A stretch of 64,000 bases of DNA from Rebecca billardiae RCC1528. Lineage: Eukaryota; Haptophyta. The notes under the pieces are model-generated. The model searched no databases. It saw only the letters and a program-made list of their open reading frames with translations, and had not been told where the DNA came from. A program made the translations under genes and the position numbers. Below are positions 40,623 through 49,845 of the stretch, piece by piece; the first letter of the stretch is position 1, and every line of letters starts with the position of its first letter. The DNA lies in assembly GCA_965240325.2 (NCBI GenBank), contig OZ251225.1, positions 1,426,001 to 1,490,000 on the forward strand. Reading direction: 5' to 3'.

Positions 40623-41209
40623 AGTAGAGAGAGAGAGCTAGATATATATATACGTAACTAGCTATGAGCAGCTGGCTGATGCATGTCAGCAGTCGTCGTA
40701 GTCAGTAGCGACGCTGCCAGCATTCGTATAGGGGTATACTATACTAGTACCGTAATAACCGAGCGCACGGAGCAGCACGCTGCACGCCACTGCCAGGCGG
40801 CTGCCCGAGCACGGTCTCCGACTGAGATGACCGACTCCGCAGCGCAGTCCGGCTGCACACGCTCCCTCAGTCTGCGTGCCGCTGGCATCATGATCAGGAG
40901 TAGTGAATCAGGGATTCAGGCTGCAGGCATTCATCAGGTGCGCTGACTGCGCAGACACTGCGCTACTCTCAGATGACGAGTCACTAGTCAGACTTAGATG
41001 GCCGCCCTGCGTCTAATTTCAGTCTATAATGATGATGATGCGCGCGGATGGCGCCCTGCGTAGTGCGTGCCACTAGGGGCATCGGATGAATATAATGTGT
41101 TACTCAGTTACTTTCGGGCAGACAACGCCGACTACAGCTCTAGGGCCACTACGCGACGCAGCTGGCATCGGTCGGAAGCCCGCCTGAGGGTGTCAGAGGC
41201 CGCCCAGGG
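40402..41209. other. Intergenic, A/T-rich with a CT microsatellite
   Basis: Convergent 3' region between the kringle and GT77 genes, with no gene recognised. Confidence 0.6.
40554..40640. repeat. CT microsatellite with a short GA tail
   Basis: About 68 bases of pure ct dinucleotide, then a gagagaga stretch that is its complement and can fold back on it. Confidence 0.95.
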
Positions 41210-43592
41210 TCAGCCGGGGCTGCTCGCGGCGAGGCCGCCTGGCAAGCTCTCGAGCTTGGCGGTGCCCTCGAGCCAGACGCAGGGGTCGCGCTCTTTCTTC
41301 TTGACGGACGGGTACATGGTCGCCTCGAAGCGGCACTCCTTCTGACAGTACGCCACTCGGATGCCGAACAACCACATCACCAGCTGGTGGAAGTCTGATG
41401 CGTCGCGCGTGGACGCGAAGCCGCCAAAGATGGCCGACGCCTCCTCGAGCGAGACCTGCACGATGTGCGCGTGGCTCACGTTCGCCGCTAGCCGCGCGAC
41501 CTGCGCGTCCGAGCTGCCCCGCGGCACCTCCACCACGAGCGAGGTCTCGCCCGCGCGCGCCTGCGGCGGCGACGCGCCGGCCGGCGCGCCCGCGGCGGCG
41601 CCTCGCGCGGCGCGCAGGATGGCGCGCGAGTTGGACACCTGCGGCGCCTGCCGCAACTCGTCGCCGTACAGGTGGCCCTCAAAGCCGGTGGCTTGGAACA
41701 CCTTGCCCACGTGCGTGCTCGAGATATGCGTCGGCTGCTCGTACCAGTGGCTCGAGTCGAAGATGTGGTCGAACGGGCATACGAACGGCAGCTGCGTCGC
41801 GTGGTGCCCGCCCGGGATCATGCAAGCCTCCAGCCTGTAGAAGTAACGGTCGCAGTAGCACCAGAAGCGCGGCAGGATGAGCGTGCGGTTGAGCGCGACC
41901 GCAAGCGCGATCGCGTGCTGCAGCTTCGCACGGACGCGCAGCTGCCAGTCCACGTGCTGCCACGCGCGCTGGTCGTAGTCCGCGCGGTCGAAGGGCACCG
42001 TGTGCGGCAGCGCGAGGTCGTCCGTGACGAGCAGGAAGCGGCGGGTGTAGAGCAGCTTGGACGGCTCGCCGCCCGCGCCCGGTGGCGGCGGGAGCGCGGC
42101 GGCCGACGAGCTGGCGTGGCGCGTGAGGAAGGGCAGCTTCCACATGCCGAAGTCCTTCATGCGCTGCAGCTTGCCGTACGCGTACGAGGCCGAGTCGCCC
42201 CACGTGAACGTGACGTGCACCGCGGTCGGCCACACGCCCGTCGAGAGGAAGCGCTGCTGCACGAAGAACGAGTGGCCGTTTGCAAAGTAGATGGTCGGGA
42301 GCACGCCGACCACGTACCGCTCGAGCTTGCCCGGCATGCACACCATGTACACCTGCTTCGAGCCGGGCGTGTGCCCCTGCGCCGCCGAGAGCGGCACGCC
42401 GTAGCGCCCGCTCTGGAAGGCGGCGGCGCACATGCTGCGCCTCACCTTGTCAGACTCGGCGTTGCGCGCGCCGTCGTGCCACACGGCCGAGCCGAGCGGC
42501 CGGCCGTCGATCATCTCGTTGAGCAGGTTCTGGTCGTTGTAGCCCTCGCAGCGCGCGTGCTTGCCGCGCACCTCCTCCGGGCAGCGGTAGTACTGCACGA
42601 GCCGGTCCTGCGGCGCGCAGTGCGCGCGCGCGCGAGCGCGGCGGCACGCGTGAGATGGCGCCGCCATCGAGGCTGCGCGCGGTGCGGCGCTCTGCGCCGC
42701 GGCCCCGCGGCCCCGCGCGCGGCGCGAGCCGCCGACGTGCGCGCACCTCCCACTCCTTCACGAAGGTGAGCGAGCGGTTGTTGGCGCGGAAGAACATCAT
42801 GCCCGTGTTCTTCTGCACCGGCGTGTACCAGCACCCCGAGTTGCCGTCGCTCTCGTCGTCCGTCGAGTCGATGCAGTCCGTGGAGATGAGGAGGTCCGCC
42901 TTTGAGAAGTCATGGTACGGCGGCTCGCGCCCGTACACCAGCGGGCGCGGGTCGCGGAACCACGCGGTGTCCGTGTCCGAGATGAGCACGTCGCGCCCGC
43001 CGCGCAGCAGCGACTGGATGAAGAGCGTCTTGAGCACGCCGAGCCCGGCGAAGCCCTTGTCCGAGCCGCGCACGTTGAGCATGCCGGCGTTCTGCAGCCC
43101 GGAGAGGGCGTCGCTCGACGACGCCTCCGCGCCGCCGCGGTGCACGGCGTGCACGGGCACGCCCCACCGCTCGCACACGGTGACCATGGTATCGTCCATC
43201 GCGCCGAGCATGTGCGGCAGCTCGAGCGCGCGGATGTGCAGCACCCAGTTCAGCGCAAAGTCGAGGACGCCCTTGGTGGCAAACGTGACGATGATGAAGG
43301 ACGGATCCTCGACCGCGCCAGCGGCGCCGGAGTGCGCTGGTTCGGCCGTCGACGCCTGAGGGGTGGTCGCCGGTAGTGGTGCCCGCCGCCGGTGCATCGG
43401 GGCCTGCACGCCGGGCAGCTTCGAGGCAGGCTGCACCTCAGCCGATGCTGGTGTGGCGGCGCGCGCGGGCTCAGCCGGGCGCGGGCACGGGTCCTGCACG
43501 GCGCTCGTGTACTTGACGTATCGAAAGTTGACAAGGAGCGAGGCGACAAGCAGCAACGCCACGAGCCATGCGACGCTGCGAAGCCCGGCCAT
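41210..43592 (-). CDS. GT77-family glycosyltransferase (XEG113/RGXT-like)
   Basis: Two exons (43592-42747, 42607-41210) with a 139-base GT-AG intron give 747 residues. An N-terminal anchor (residues 6-24, SVAWLVALLLVASLLVNF) makes it a type II Golgi protein. A proline/serine stem precedes the nucleotide-diphospho-sugar transferase fold: FIIVTFATKGVLDFALNW, then LLRGGRDVLISDTDTAWFRD with the DTD metal-binding motif, and GCWYTPVQKNTGMMFFRANN. Exon 2 continues with NDQNLLNEMID and the long C-terminal part seen in plant XEG113 arabinosyltransferases (PRFWCYCDRYFYRLEACMIP). It probably adds a pentose to a glycoprotein or polysaccharide; this is family-level inference. It is divergent from the SerRS-like gene. 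Confidence 0.88.
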
Positions 43593-43782
43593 GCTGCTCC
43601 TCCCCGGCGACCAGGCACGGTGCCGCGCCCTCCCTGGACGACGACCCCGGCAATGGCGGTCGAGCCAGCAGGGCGACGTTTACAAGAGCGCGTCCGGTTC
43701 CTGGGCAGCGCGCGGCGGCGCCGGGCGCACGGGACAACTCCAAAACCTGCCCGGCCCGGGCGGCAGGTCGCGCCCCGTCCCG

Positions 43783-44943
43783 ATGCTCGACATCGCTCAC
43801 TTCCGGGACGACAAGTGGGGTGACGTGCGCACCGTGTGCGAGTCGCAGAGGCGCCGGCGTGCGCGTGTCCAGCTCGTTGACCAGGTCGTTAAGCTCGATC
43901 GCGCTTGGCGCGAGCTATGCCCGGCCGTGGACAAACTCAACAAGTCGCTGGGAGACATCACGCGCCAGTGCAAGCGAGGCACTCGGCCGAGTGAAGCTGA
44001 TCGAGCACGCGCAAAGACGCTCAAAGCCGAGGCCGCGCGCCTGCAGCAAGAGATGCATGGCGCGGAGGTTGCGCTGATCGACGCTCTCCGAGCCGTCCCC
44101 AACCTTGTACACCAGGATGCTCCGCATGGCGAGCCCGGCCCAGAGCATCGCCGGCCGCTGAGCACGCATCAGGCCGTGGGCGTGATCGACGAGAGCGTGC
44201 TGAAGAGCGCGCGCACCCTGAGTGACCACATCGTACACAGGCTCGTGCGCGGCAGCGCAGAAGCCGCGCCATCGGTCGCCGACGACCAGCCATCCCCAGA
44301 GCATGCGCGCCCTGCTGCTGACGACAGCCGGGCCGCCGGCATTCGCGCGCGTGTGCATGGCATGCGCATGCGCGCAGGTGGCGGCGATGCGCGGCTGACA
44401 CCGGGTGGCGCGGTCCACGGATGCCTATGGCTCGCTCCGCACGAGCTGCCGGCGCGCTGTGTCTTCGATGGGCTCCATCAGGGAGCCACCAACGCACCTC
44501 CGAACTCATCAGCAATGCAGCTGTCATCGCCACAGCGCGGCGCGTTGGCTGGCTGCATGGAGCTGTGGGTGCTGAGCGCTGGCGATCCGTACAGCAGCTG
44601 GGATTGCCTGGAGGAGCTGCGGGCGGATGCAGTCGCCGCGCTCGTCGGGCTGGGCATAAGCGTTGGTGTGCGCGACCTGCCTGCAGATGAGCTCGCGCCA
44701 GAAGCAGCGCGCACTTACGACCTGCACGCGCTGAGCTCCGACCAGCTCACAACGCGCGGTCCTGTCCTCGCGCGCTGCACAAACCACGCCGACTACTTGG
44801 CTCGCGCGCACGGCGTGCGCGTCCAGTCCGAGAAGCTGAGGGACCACTGCAAGCGGTACGTGCACACCACGGTGCTCTCATTCGCACCCACGGACACTTT
44901 GCTCACTATGCTGCATCAGAATCAGTCACGGCTTCAAGTATGA
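43783..44943 (+). CDS. Seryl-tRNA synthetase-like protein, predicted catalytically inactive
   Basis: A 386-residue open frame from MLDIAHFRDD; an upstream in-frame ATG at 43591 would add a basic, possibly mitochondrial, leader. Residues 1-110 are a well-kept SerRS tRNA-binding arm (RTVCESQRRR, LVDQVVKLDRAWREL, LNKSLGDI, EVALIDALRAVPNLVHQDAP). The catalytic half is damaged. Motif 1 and the TxE region are replaced by low-complexity residues 115-205, and LAPHELPARC survives but the motif 2 arginine block does not. The SSWDCLEEL, TYDLHAL and RCTNHADYLARAHGVR blocks are recognisable. In motif 3 the key Arg is lost (VLSFAPTDTLLTML), and the chain stops there, short of the usual C-terminus. The long intact frame argues for a functional non-catalytic paralogue rather than a fresh pseudogene. 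Confidence 0.75.
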   Translation: MLDIAHFRDDKWGDVRTVCESQRRRRARVQLVDQVVKLDRAWRELCPAVDKLNKSLGDITRQCKRGTRPSEADRARAKTLKAEAARLQQEMHGAEVALIDALRAVPNLVHQDAPHGEPGPEHRRPLSTHQAVGVIDESVLKSARTLSDHIVHRLVRGSAEAAPSVADDQPSPEHARPAADDSRAAGIRARVHGMRMRAGGGDARLTPGGAVHGCLWLAPHELPARCVFDGLHQGATNAPPNSSAMQLSSPQRGALAGCMELWVLSAGDPYSSWDCLEELRADAVAALVGLGISVGVRDLPADELAPEAARTYDLHALSSDQLTTRGPVLARCTNHADYLARAHGVRVQSEKLRDHCKRYVHTTVLSFAPTDTLLTMLHQNQSRLQV

Positions 44944-46162
44944 GTCGGCCGTGACTGACGTGAAGACATATCATCAGAGTCGCGCCGCTTGCCCGCCCGG
45001 CGGCCGCTGCATGTCCATATGCCGCCCATGTATAGCCTGTCCGACTGTGATATTGTACAACCGCCATGCCGATCTTGACTCGTGCCGCCTCGGTCTCGGT
45101 CTCGGAGCGGAGTCGGAGCCATCCGACCGGGGAACACAGTAGTTTGAGTCGTCGGCGACGATCGGAGCGCCGCTGCCTAACTCAGTTAGGGCCTTCAGCC
45201 GAGTCGTCCGGGCCGTTCCAGGTACGTAGGCTTCATCATCAATGACGGCGTACTAGCGCTGTATGTCGGCGTGCACTGCGCGACTGACTGCCTCTGACGG
45301 CTTAGAGTGACTCCGTTACCACCCCACGACTCCCCGGGCGGTTTTCTATCTTATTGGCATATGATACGCGTCGTAGTGCACTCAGACTGCATTATTATTG
45401 CTGATGAAGCTAGTGCCTAGTTAGTTAGCTAGCTAGTAGCTACGTTACTACTTTACGACGCACGTCCGGCACAGCCGGCGGCTCAAGGGTATATTCCTAA
45501 TGTAAAAACAGTTTGTTCTGCTACTTCTTCTAGTTATTAAGATCGAGTAAGAATCAGCAGCAGCATCGAACCGTCAGAATTCACTGATATGCCCTGAAGA
45601 ATCAGCAGCAGCATCGAACCGTCAGAATTCACTGATATGCCCTGATTATGAGCGCGCGGATTTAATTTGATTAGCAGTCGCGCGATGACCCGGCCTGATG
45701 AGATGAGCTGCGCGCCGGCTGCCACTGTAATATACTGCCGGTAACGGTCGGTCGGTAGCTATATATTGTTGATTACGTTGTGAGTGCTGATTATCATGAT
45801 GCGCGATCCTACGGCGCGGAGTATATATGTACGCCTACGGAGTACGGCGGTTATTTCTAAATAGAATATATACGCACTTTATTGTCGATCTGACTTGGCT
45901 GAAGACTTCAAGGGGCTGCGTAGTCACGTTGCCAACGGTCGGCTGCCAGGGGCCGCGTCCGGGCGTACCCGTGGCGTAGTGAGCTGCGCGCACGTGCTGC
46001 CGGGCAGTCTAATGAATCACTTCCAGAGCACGTCGTGATAGAGACTGCGCATCGGACCGCGACGTGCTTCAAGACCACGCCGATTGCGTGCGCGTTGGAG
46101 GCGTTGTTCCCTGGCAGAAATCCTGTGTGAGTGCCACTGTGTGCGCAAGATGACGGCCCGCC
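44944..46162. other. Intergenic 1.2 kb, A/T-rich
   Basis: Convergent region after the SerRS-like and CacyBP genes. It contains a 48-bp tandem duplication (45549-45644); otherwise nothing was recognised. Confidence 0.6.
45549..45644. repeat. 48-bp perfect tandem duplication
   Basis: The unit starting aagaatcagcagcagcatcg occurs twice back to back without a difference, so it is recent. Confidence 0.95.
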
Positions 46163-47090
46163 TTAGGGCTGCTGCTTGTTCGCTTCGCGCTTCGTGCGCC
46201 CTTTCTCCCACGCCTCCTCGAGCTTCTTTTTCGTGGTGTCGTCGGCATCGCGATACATCTCCGACAGCAGCTGCGCGGTTGATTTGCCTTCGTTGTGCTT
46301 AGCTTGCTCTGCCTTGCGCGCCTCCGCCTTTTTCTTGGAGTCGTCCACCGAGCCCCACTCCGCATCTGGCACCTTCTTCGCCAGCTTGATGAGGATGCGA
46401 TCGCTGCGGGGCAGGCGGGGCACACGCCAAGGCCGGTCGGGTTGTGCTCACGCGCGGCGCGGGGCTCTGTGTCGTGCGCAGCACGCTCTCTCACCTCTTG
46501 ACGTTGCAGCTGCTCTTGTCGGGGTCGATCTCGTCGAAGAGCGGCCGCACGAGAAGGACGCGGTCCTTCTCGCCGGTCTGGTTCACACGGAGGCTGAGGG
46601 CGTTCGATTCAAACTCGCATGCGATGTTGCCCTCGGGCAGCTTGTCCACGCCCTCCATAGAGATGTACAGCCTGTGGGGGCACGCGCGCGCGCGCGTGGA
46701 GCGAGCACGTGAAGTGCCAGCGCAGGCGACTTCACCGAGGCGGGCGCAGGCGCTTACTTTACGAATTTGCCGGTCTGTTTGCGCGCGGGCGTGGGAAACG
46801 CGCGCGAGTTGGAGCACGCCGCTGTCAGCACGCGTGGGCGCGCGCAGCGGAGGCGCGAGCGCGTTCGTGCAGCGTGCACGCGGAGTTACCTGATCCCAAG
46901 CATAGCTTGTGATTCGGTTGTCGCCGGCCACAGGCTGGTTGCGGGACGGTTTTGCGGCGATGTCCTCGGAGAGAGCAGCCCGGTGCTCATCCTCGAGGGC
47001 GAGCAGCTCCTTTCGGAGCACTCGTCGCGCTCGCTCCGTTCTGGCCTGCGCCAGGAGCTCCCTGCATTGAGCCAAGTCATCCGACGCCAT
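46163..47090 (-). CDS. CACYBP: Calcyclin-binding protein / SIP homologue (CS and SGS domains)
   Basis: Four exons (47090-46890, 46774-46758, 46671-46495, 46403-46163) give 211 residues, near the usual 228. Exon 1 has the helical N-terminal part (LAQCRELLAQARTERARRVL). SYAWDQ ends exon 1 and begins the CS fold. A 17-base micro-exon supplies TGKFVK, and exon 3 continues LYISMEGVDKLPEGNIACEF to DKSSCNVK. Exon 4 is the SGS domain (LAKKVPDAEWGSVDD, then LSEMYRDADDTTKKKLEEAW). The micro-exon is needed to restore the canonical WDQ..KFVK.YIS motif and the frame. The protein is a scaffold for SCF-type ubiquitination and Hsp90-related partners in animals. An upstream in-frame ATG at 47105 adds five residues. 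It is divergent from the SGNH-like gene. Confidence 0.9.
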
Positions 47091-47367
47091 CGGTGGCCGC
47101 GGCATTGGTGGCCGCGAAAGCGACTCCGCGACTTGCCACGACCCACCTCGAACCGTCGTATTGTACTACTACTATTGTACTATGATAGTACTGTAGGTAC
47201 GGTACTGCAACTTGAACTTGCACGCATTGTCAAGCCTTGAAGGGCCGTGGTCAAGCGGTTGAAATTGGTTGACGACCAATAATCCAAGGCCTGTTGCGCG
47301 GGCAGCTCGTGGTCCGTGTCGTCAGTCGTCACTCGTCTGGACTGGTGTGCCGCGGGGCCAGACGACG

Positions 47368-48303
47368 ATGGCGTCGCATCTGGTGCCCTTTCCACACTCA
47401 CGACGACGTCGGCTGGCCGTGATAGCGATGTGCGTGGTGTTCGCGGCGGTGGCATCCGCGCATACGGCCGATGAGCGCGCGGGGGACGTGCCAAGGCATG
47501 GCATCGGTGGCCACTACTGGAAGAAGTACCACGCCGACATCAGGCGAAGCGTGCAGAACATGAGCACGGCAACCAACGTGATTCTTTTCGGCTGCATCGA
47601 GTGGTGCCGAAAATTTGGTCGCGACTATCTGTGCATGTCGTACAGGCGGCACGAGCGACGCGCGTTGCACGGGCTGCAGTACGAGGTTGTGTGCAACTCC
47701 GGCGACACGACCAATAATATGCTGTGGGGGCTGTTGCATGGCGAGCTGCCGCCGGCAGGCGTCAAGCACGTGGAGGCAGTCGTGTACATCCCTGGCCCGT
47801 ATAACCTCGTGGTGCTCTCGCCGATGTTGCGATCAGACGTCATCACCCCGGAGCAGGCCGCTGAGGGCTGGCTACAGGGTGCAAAGGCCGTGCTGGGCAA
47901 CCTGACGCAGCGCTTCGCGCCACGTGCGCGCGTCATCACTCTGGGCGTGCTGCCACATGGCGACACAGGCTCTGTCGAGCTCGACGTGATCGCCCGACTG
48001 AATCGCGGCCTCCAAATGGTCGCGCGTGCGACGCCGCGGCATCACTGGGTCGATTGCACGCACATGGTCCTCAAGCCGGAGGGCGGCGTCGACTGCTCGC
48101 TGATTGACTGCGAGCCTGGGCACGCATTCATCCTGACACCACGCGGGTATCAGAAGGTGATGAGCAACTGCCTCGCGCCGCGCATGCGCAGCATCCTGTC
48201 TGGCACGCCCAGTGAGCTGTTTGAGCCACACGCAGGCCTACGAGCTGACGATGTGGTGGGAAGCGCTCCCGCCGACGCCGAGCACGTGGTCGTGAGCAGA
48301 TGA
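47368..48303 (+). CDS. SGNH/PAF-acetylhydrolase-Ib-like protein lacking the catalytic triad
   Basis: A 311-residue secreted protein: signal peptide at about residues 15-31 (LAVIAMCVVFAAVASA), then a fold matching PAFAH1B2/3. Recognisable blocks are VVCNSGDTTNNMLWGLLHGE (NxGxGGDxTxxxLWRLxNGE in the family), VEAVVYIPG, RVITLGVLPHGD (KIIVLGLLPRGE), NRGLQMV and ILTPRGYQKV (HLTxxGYxxx). The catalytic positions are changed. The GDS serine block is FGCIEW (Ile77 at the Ser position), GTNN becomes PGPYN, and in the C-terminal DxxLHLT block the Asp is His252 and the His is Ile255. It is probably a non-hydrolytic extracellular binding protein. Start choice is by the signal peptide. Confidence 0.78.
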   Translation: MASHLVPFPHSRRRRLAVIAMCVVFAAVASAHTADERAGDVPRHGIGGHYWKKYHADIRRSVQNMSTATNVILFGCIEWCRKFGRDYLCMSYRRHERRALHGLQYEVVCNSGDTTNNMLWGLLHGELPPAGVKHVEAVVYIPGPYNLVVLSPMLRSDVITPEQAAEGWLQGAKAVLGNLTQRFAPRARVITLGVLPHGDTGSVELDVIARLNRGLQMVARATPRHHWVDCTHMVLKPEGGVDCSLIDCEPGHAFILTPRGYQKVMSNCLAPRMRSILSGTPSELFEPHAGLRADDVVGSAPADAEHVVVSR

Positions 48304-48910
48304 CACACGACCGCGGCCGGCGGTCTGGCGGGATGCCCTCCGGGCGCCGCCGCGGCGCAGGCCGCGCCGGCCGATCAGACTCAGGCCGGCGGTCCGGGTC
48401 GCCGAGTCCGCGACGGCAAGAGCCATCACTAGGCAGAGAGTCCACGGCCCTTCACGGGTAGTCATGTTGTCGGTCGACTCTCGACTGGCCCGTGCCGGGC
48501 TACCGCCGTCGGTCGCCGCGCCAGGCCGCTGCCAGTGGCGATCGACGTCGTCCGGTCGAATTATATATATTATATTAAAATTATTGCATATTATTCATGA
48601 ATATTTTTGATATACTACTGCTGTCACCCCGCGATCTGATCATTACTGTCACTAAGTGACTGCTGCAGTACTGTCACTCACTGCCTGCTGAGTGTGATAA
48701 GCTACTAGCTAGTCTGCAATGATACGCCCGGCACGGCCGCACAGACGGCGCGCGCTGCCGGACTTGACGGCTCATTCATTATCAATGTTCGGTCGATCGC
48801 TGCATCCGACGAGTGCGCATCACGTGAACGTGAGCCAACGCCGCCCCGGCGAGTAGCTCGGACTGGCCTCGGACAGGCTACGGTGTCGGATGGCCGATGG
48901 CGCCCGGTCC
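48304..48910. other. Intergenic, convergent 3' region
   Basis: A/T-rich around 48555-48620; no gene was seen. Confidence 0.55.
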
Positions 48911-49474
48911 TCACCGTGATGCGAGCGTGCGCGCGATTTCGCGGCCAAAGGCTGGCTGGTCGAACCGGAACAGCTTGGTGCCGCCAGCCACCGTCGCCTC
49001 CGAGGAGGGCGCGATGCCCTCGATGGGCCAGTGGAAGGATATCACGCGCGCACGCTCCGGCAGCGAGGCGAGCGCTGGCAGTAGCTGCCGATTGCCGCTC
49101 GTGCTGAGGTAGAGCGTGACGACGCTGACGTCGCGCAGGTCTGCCTTGGCCGCGTCGCCCTCGTGGATCTCGACTCTGCTGGCGAGGCCCGCGTCACGGA
49201 CCGACTGGCGCGCGGCCGCAGCCAGCGTGCTGTCGTACTCGTACCCAACCGCGCGCGCCGCGCCAAACTCGCGCACGCCGAGCACGCACAGCCGGCCGTC
49301 GCCGCAGCCGAGGTCGGCGAGCACGTCGTCGCGTCCCACCTCGGCGAGCCGGAGCATGGCGGCGCAGACGGGGAGCGGGGTGGGGACGAAGGGCGCCAGC
49401 CGCGTGCCCAGGATGAAGCGCGCCCACGAGCCGAGCCACAGCCCGCCCTCCGCCACGGAGCTGGTGAACTTCAT
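48911..49474 (-). CDS. Class I SAM-dependent methyltransferase
   Basis: A 187-residue protein with a complete Rossmann methyltransferase core: PFVPTPLPVCAAMLRLAEV before motif I, VLADLGCGDGR (motif I, SAM binding), AVGYEYDS (motif II acidic residue), VEIHEGDAAKADL and VSVVTLYLS (post motif II, the usual catalytic or substrate region). The PxVPTP entry and the single small domain resemble the FAM173/ATPSCKMT group of protein-lysine methyltransferases and their bacterial relatives. Substrate is not determinable. The start at 49474 (MKFTSSVAEGG) is preferred over an in-frame ATG ten codons upstream because the extension is Gly/Pro-rich. It is divergent from GPD2 by 371 bases. Confidence 0.82.
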   Translation of the reverse strand: MKFTSSVAEGGLWLGSWARFILGTRLAPFVPTPLPVCAAMLRLAEVGRDDVLADLGCGDGRLCVLGVREFGAARAVGYEYDSTLAAAARQSVRDAGLASRVEIHEGDAAKADLRDVSVVTLYLSTSGNRQLLPALASLPERARVISFHWPIEGIAPSSEATVAGGTKLFRFDQPAFGREIARTLASR

Positions 49475-49845
49475 GCCGCCGTCACCAGCGCCTCCGGGAG
49501 GCAAGCGCAGCCATCATGGACTGACTGCTGTTCGTGTGCGGGGCGGGCAGACCTTGCGGTTGCGTGCCCGGTCCGCTCGCAGCGCGTCCGGCGTGAGGAG
49601 CGTCGTGCCGGGCCGAGGCCTAGCGGGGAGATCCGCGTGCGACACGTGGCGGCCGCCGCCGCTTTCTAACTGGCGAGCGGGTGGTTTCCCACAGACCACG
49701 TACGAACTTCAGCCGCTTCCACCCGACTCGCTTCCGCAAGGCCGCAGAGAAGATTTTGGAAAGCGCGAGCATCTGATTGATTGTGGGCCTTGCGCGTGCA
49801 TCCTGGGTGGCGCAGCAAAGGCGGCCCGCGAGGAAGTAATCGACG

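Noticed and set aside
47225-47300. tRNA-like stretch with gcggttgaaattgg and a stem-loop
   Set aside because: A possible D-arm and anticodon stem can be drawn, but there is no T-arm GGTTCRANYCC block and no matching acceptor stem. It lies in the 5' flank of the SGNH-like gene.
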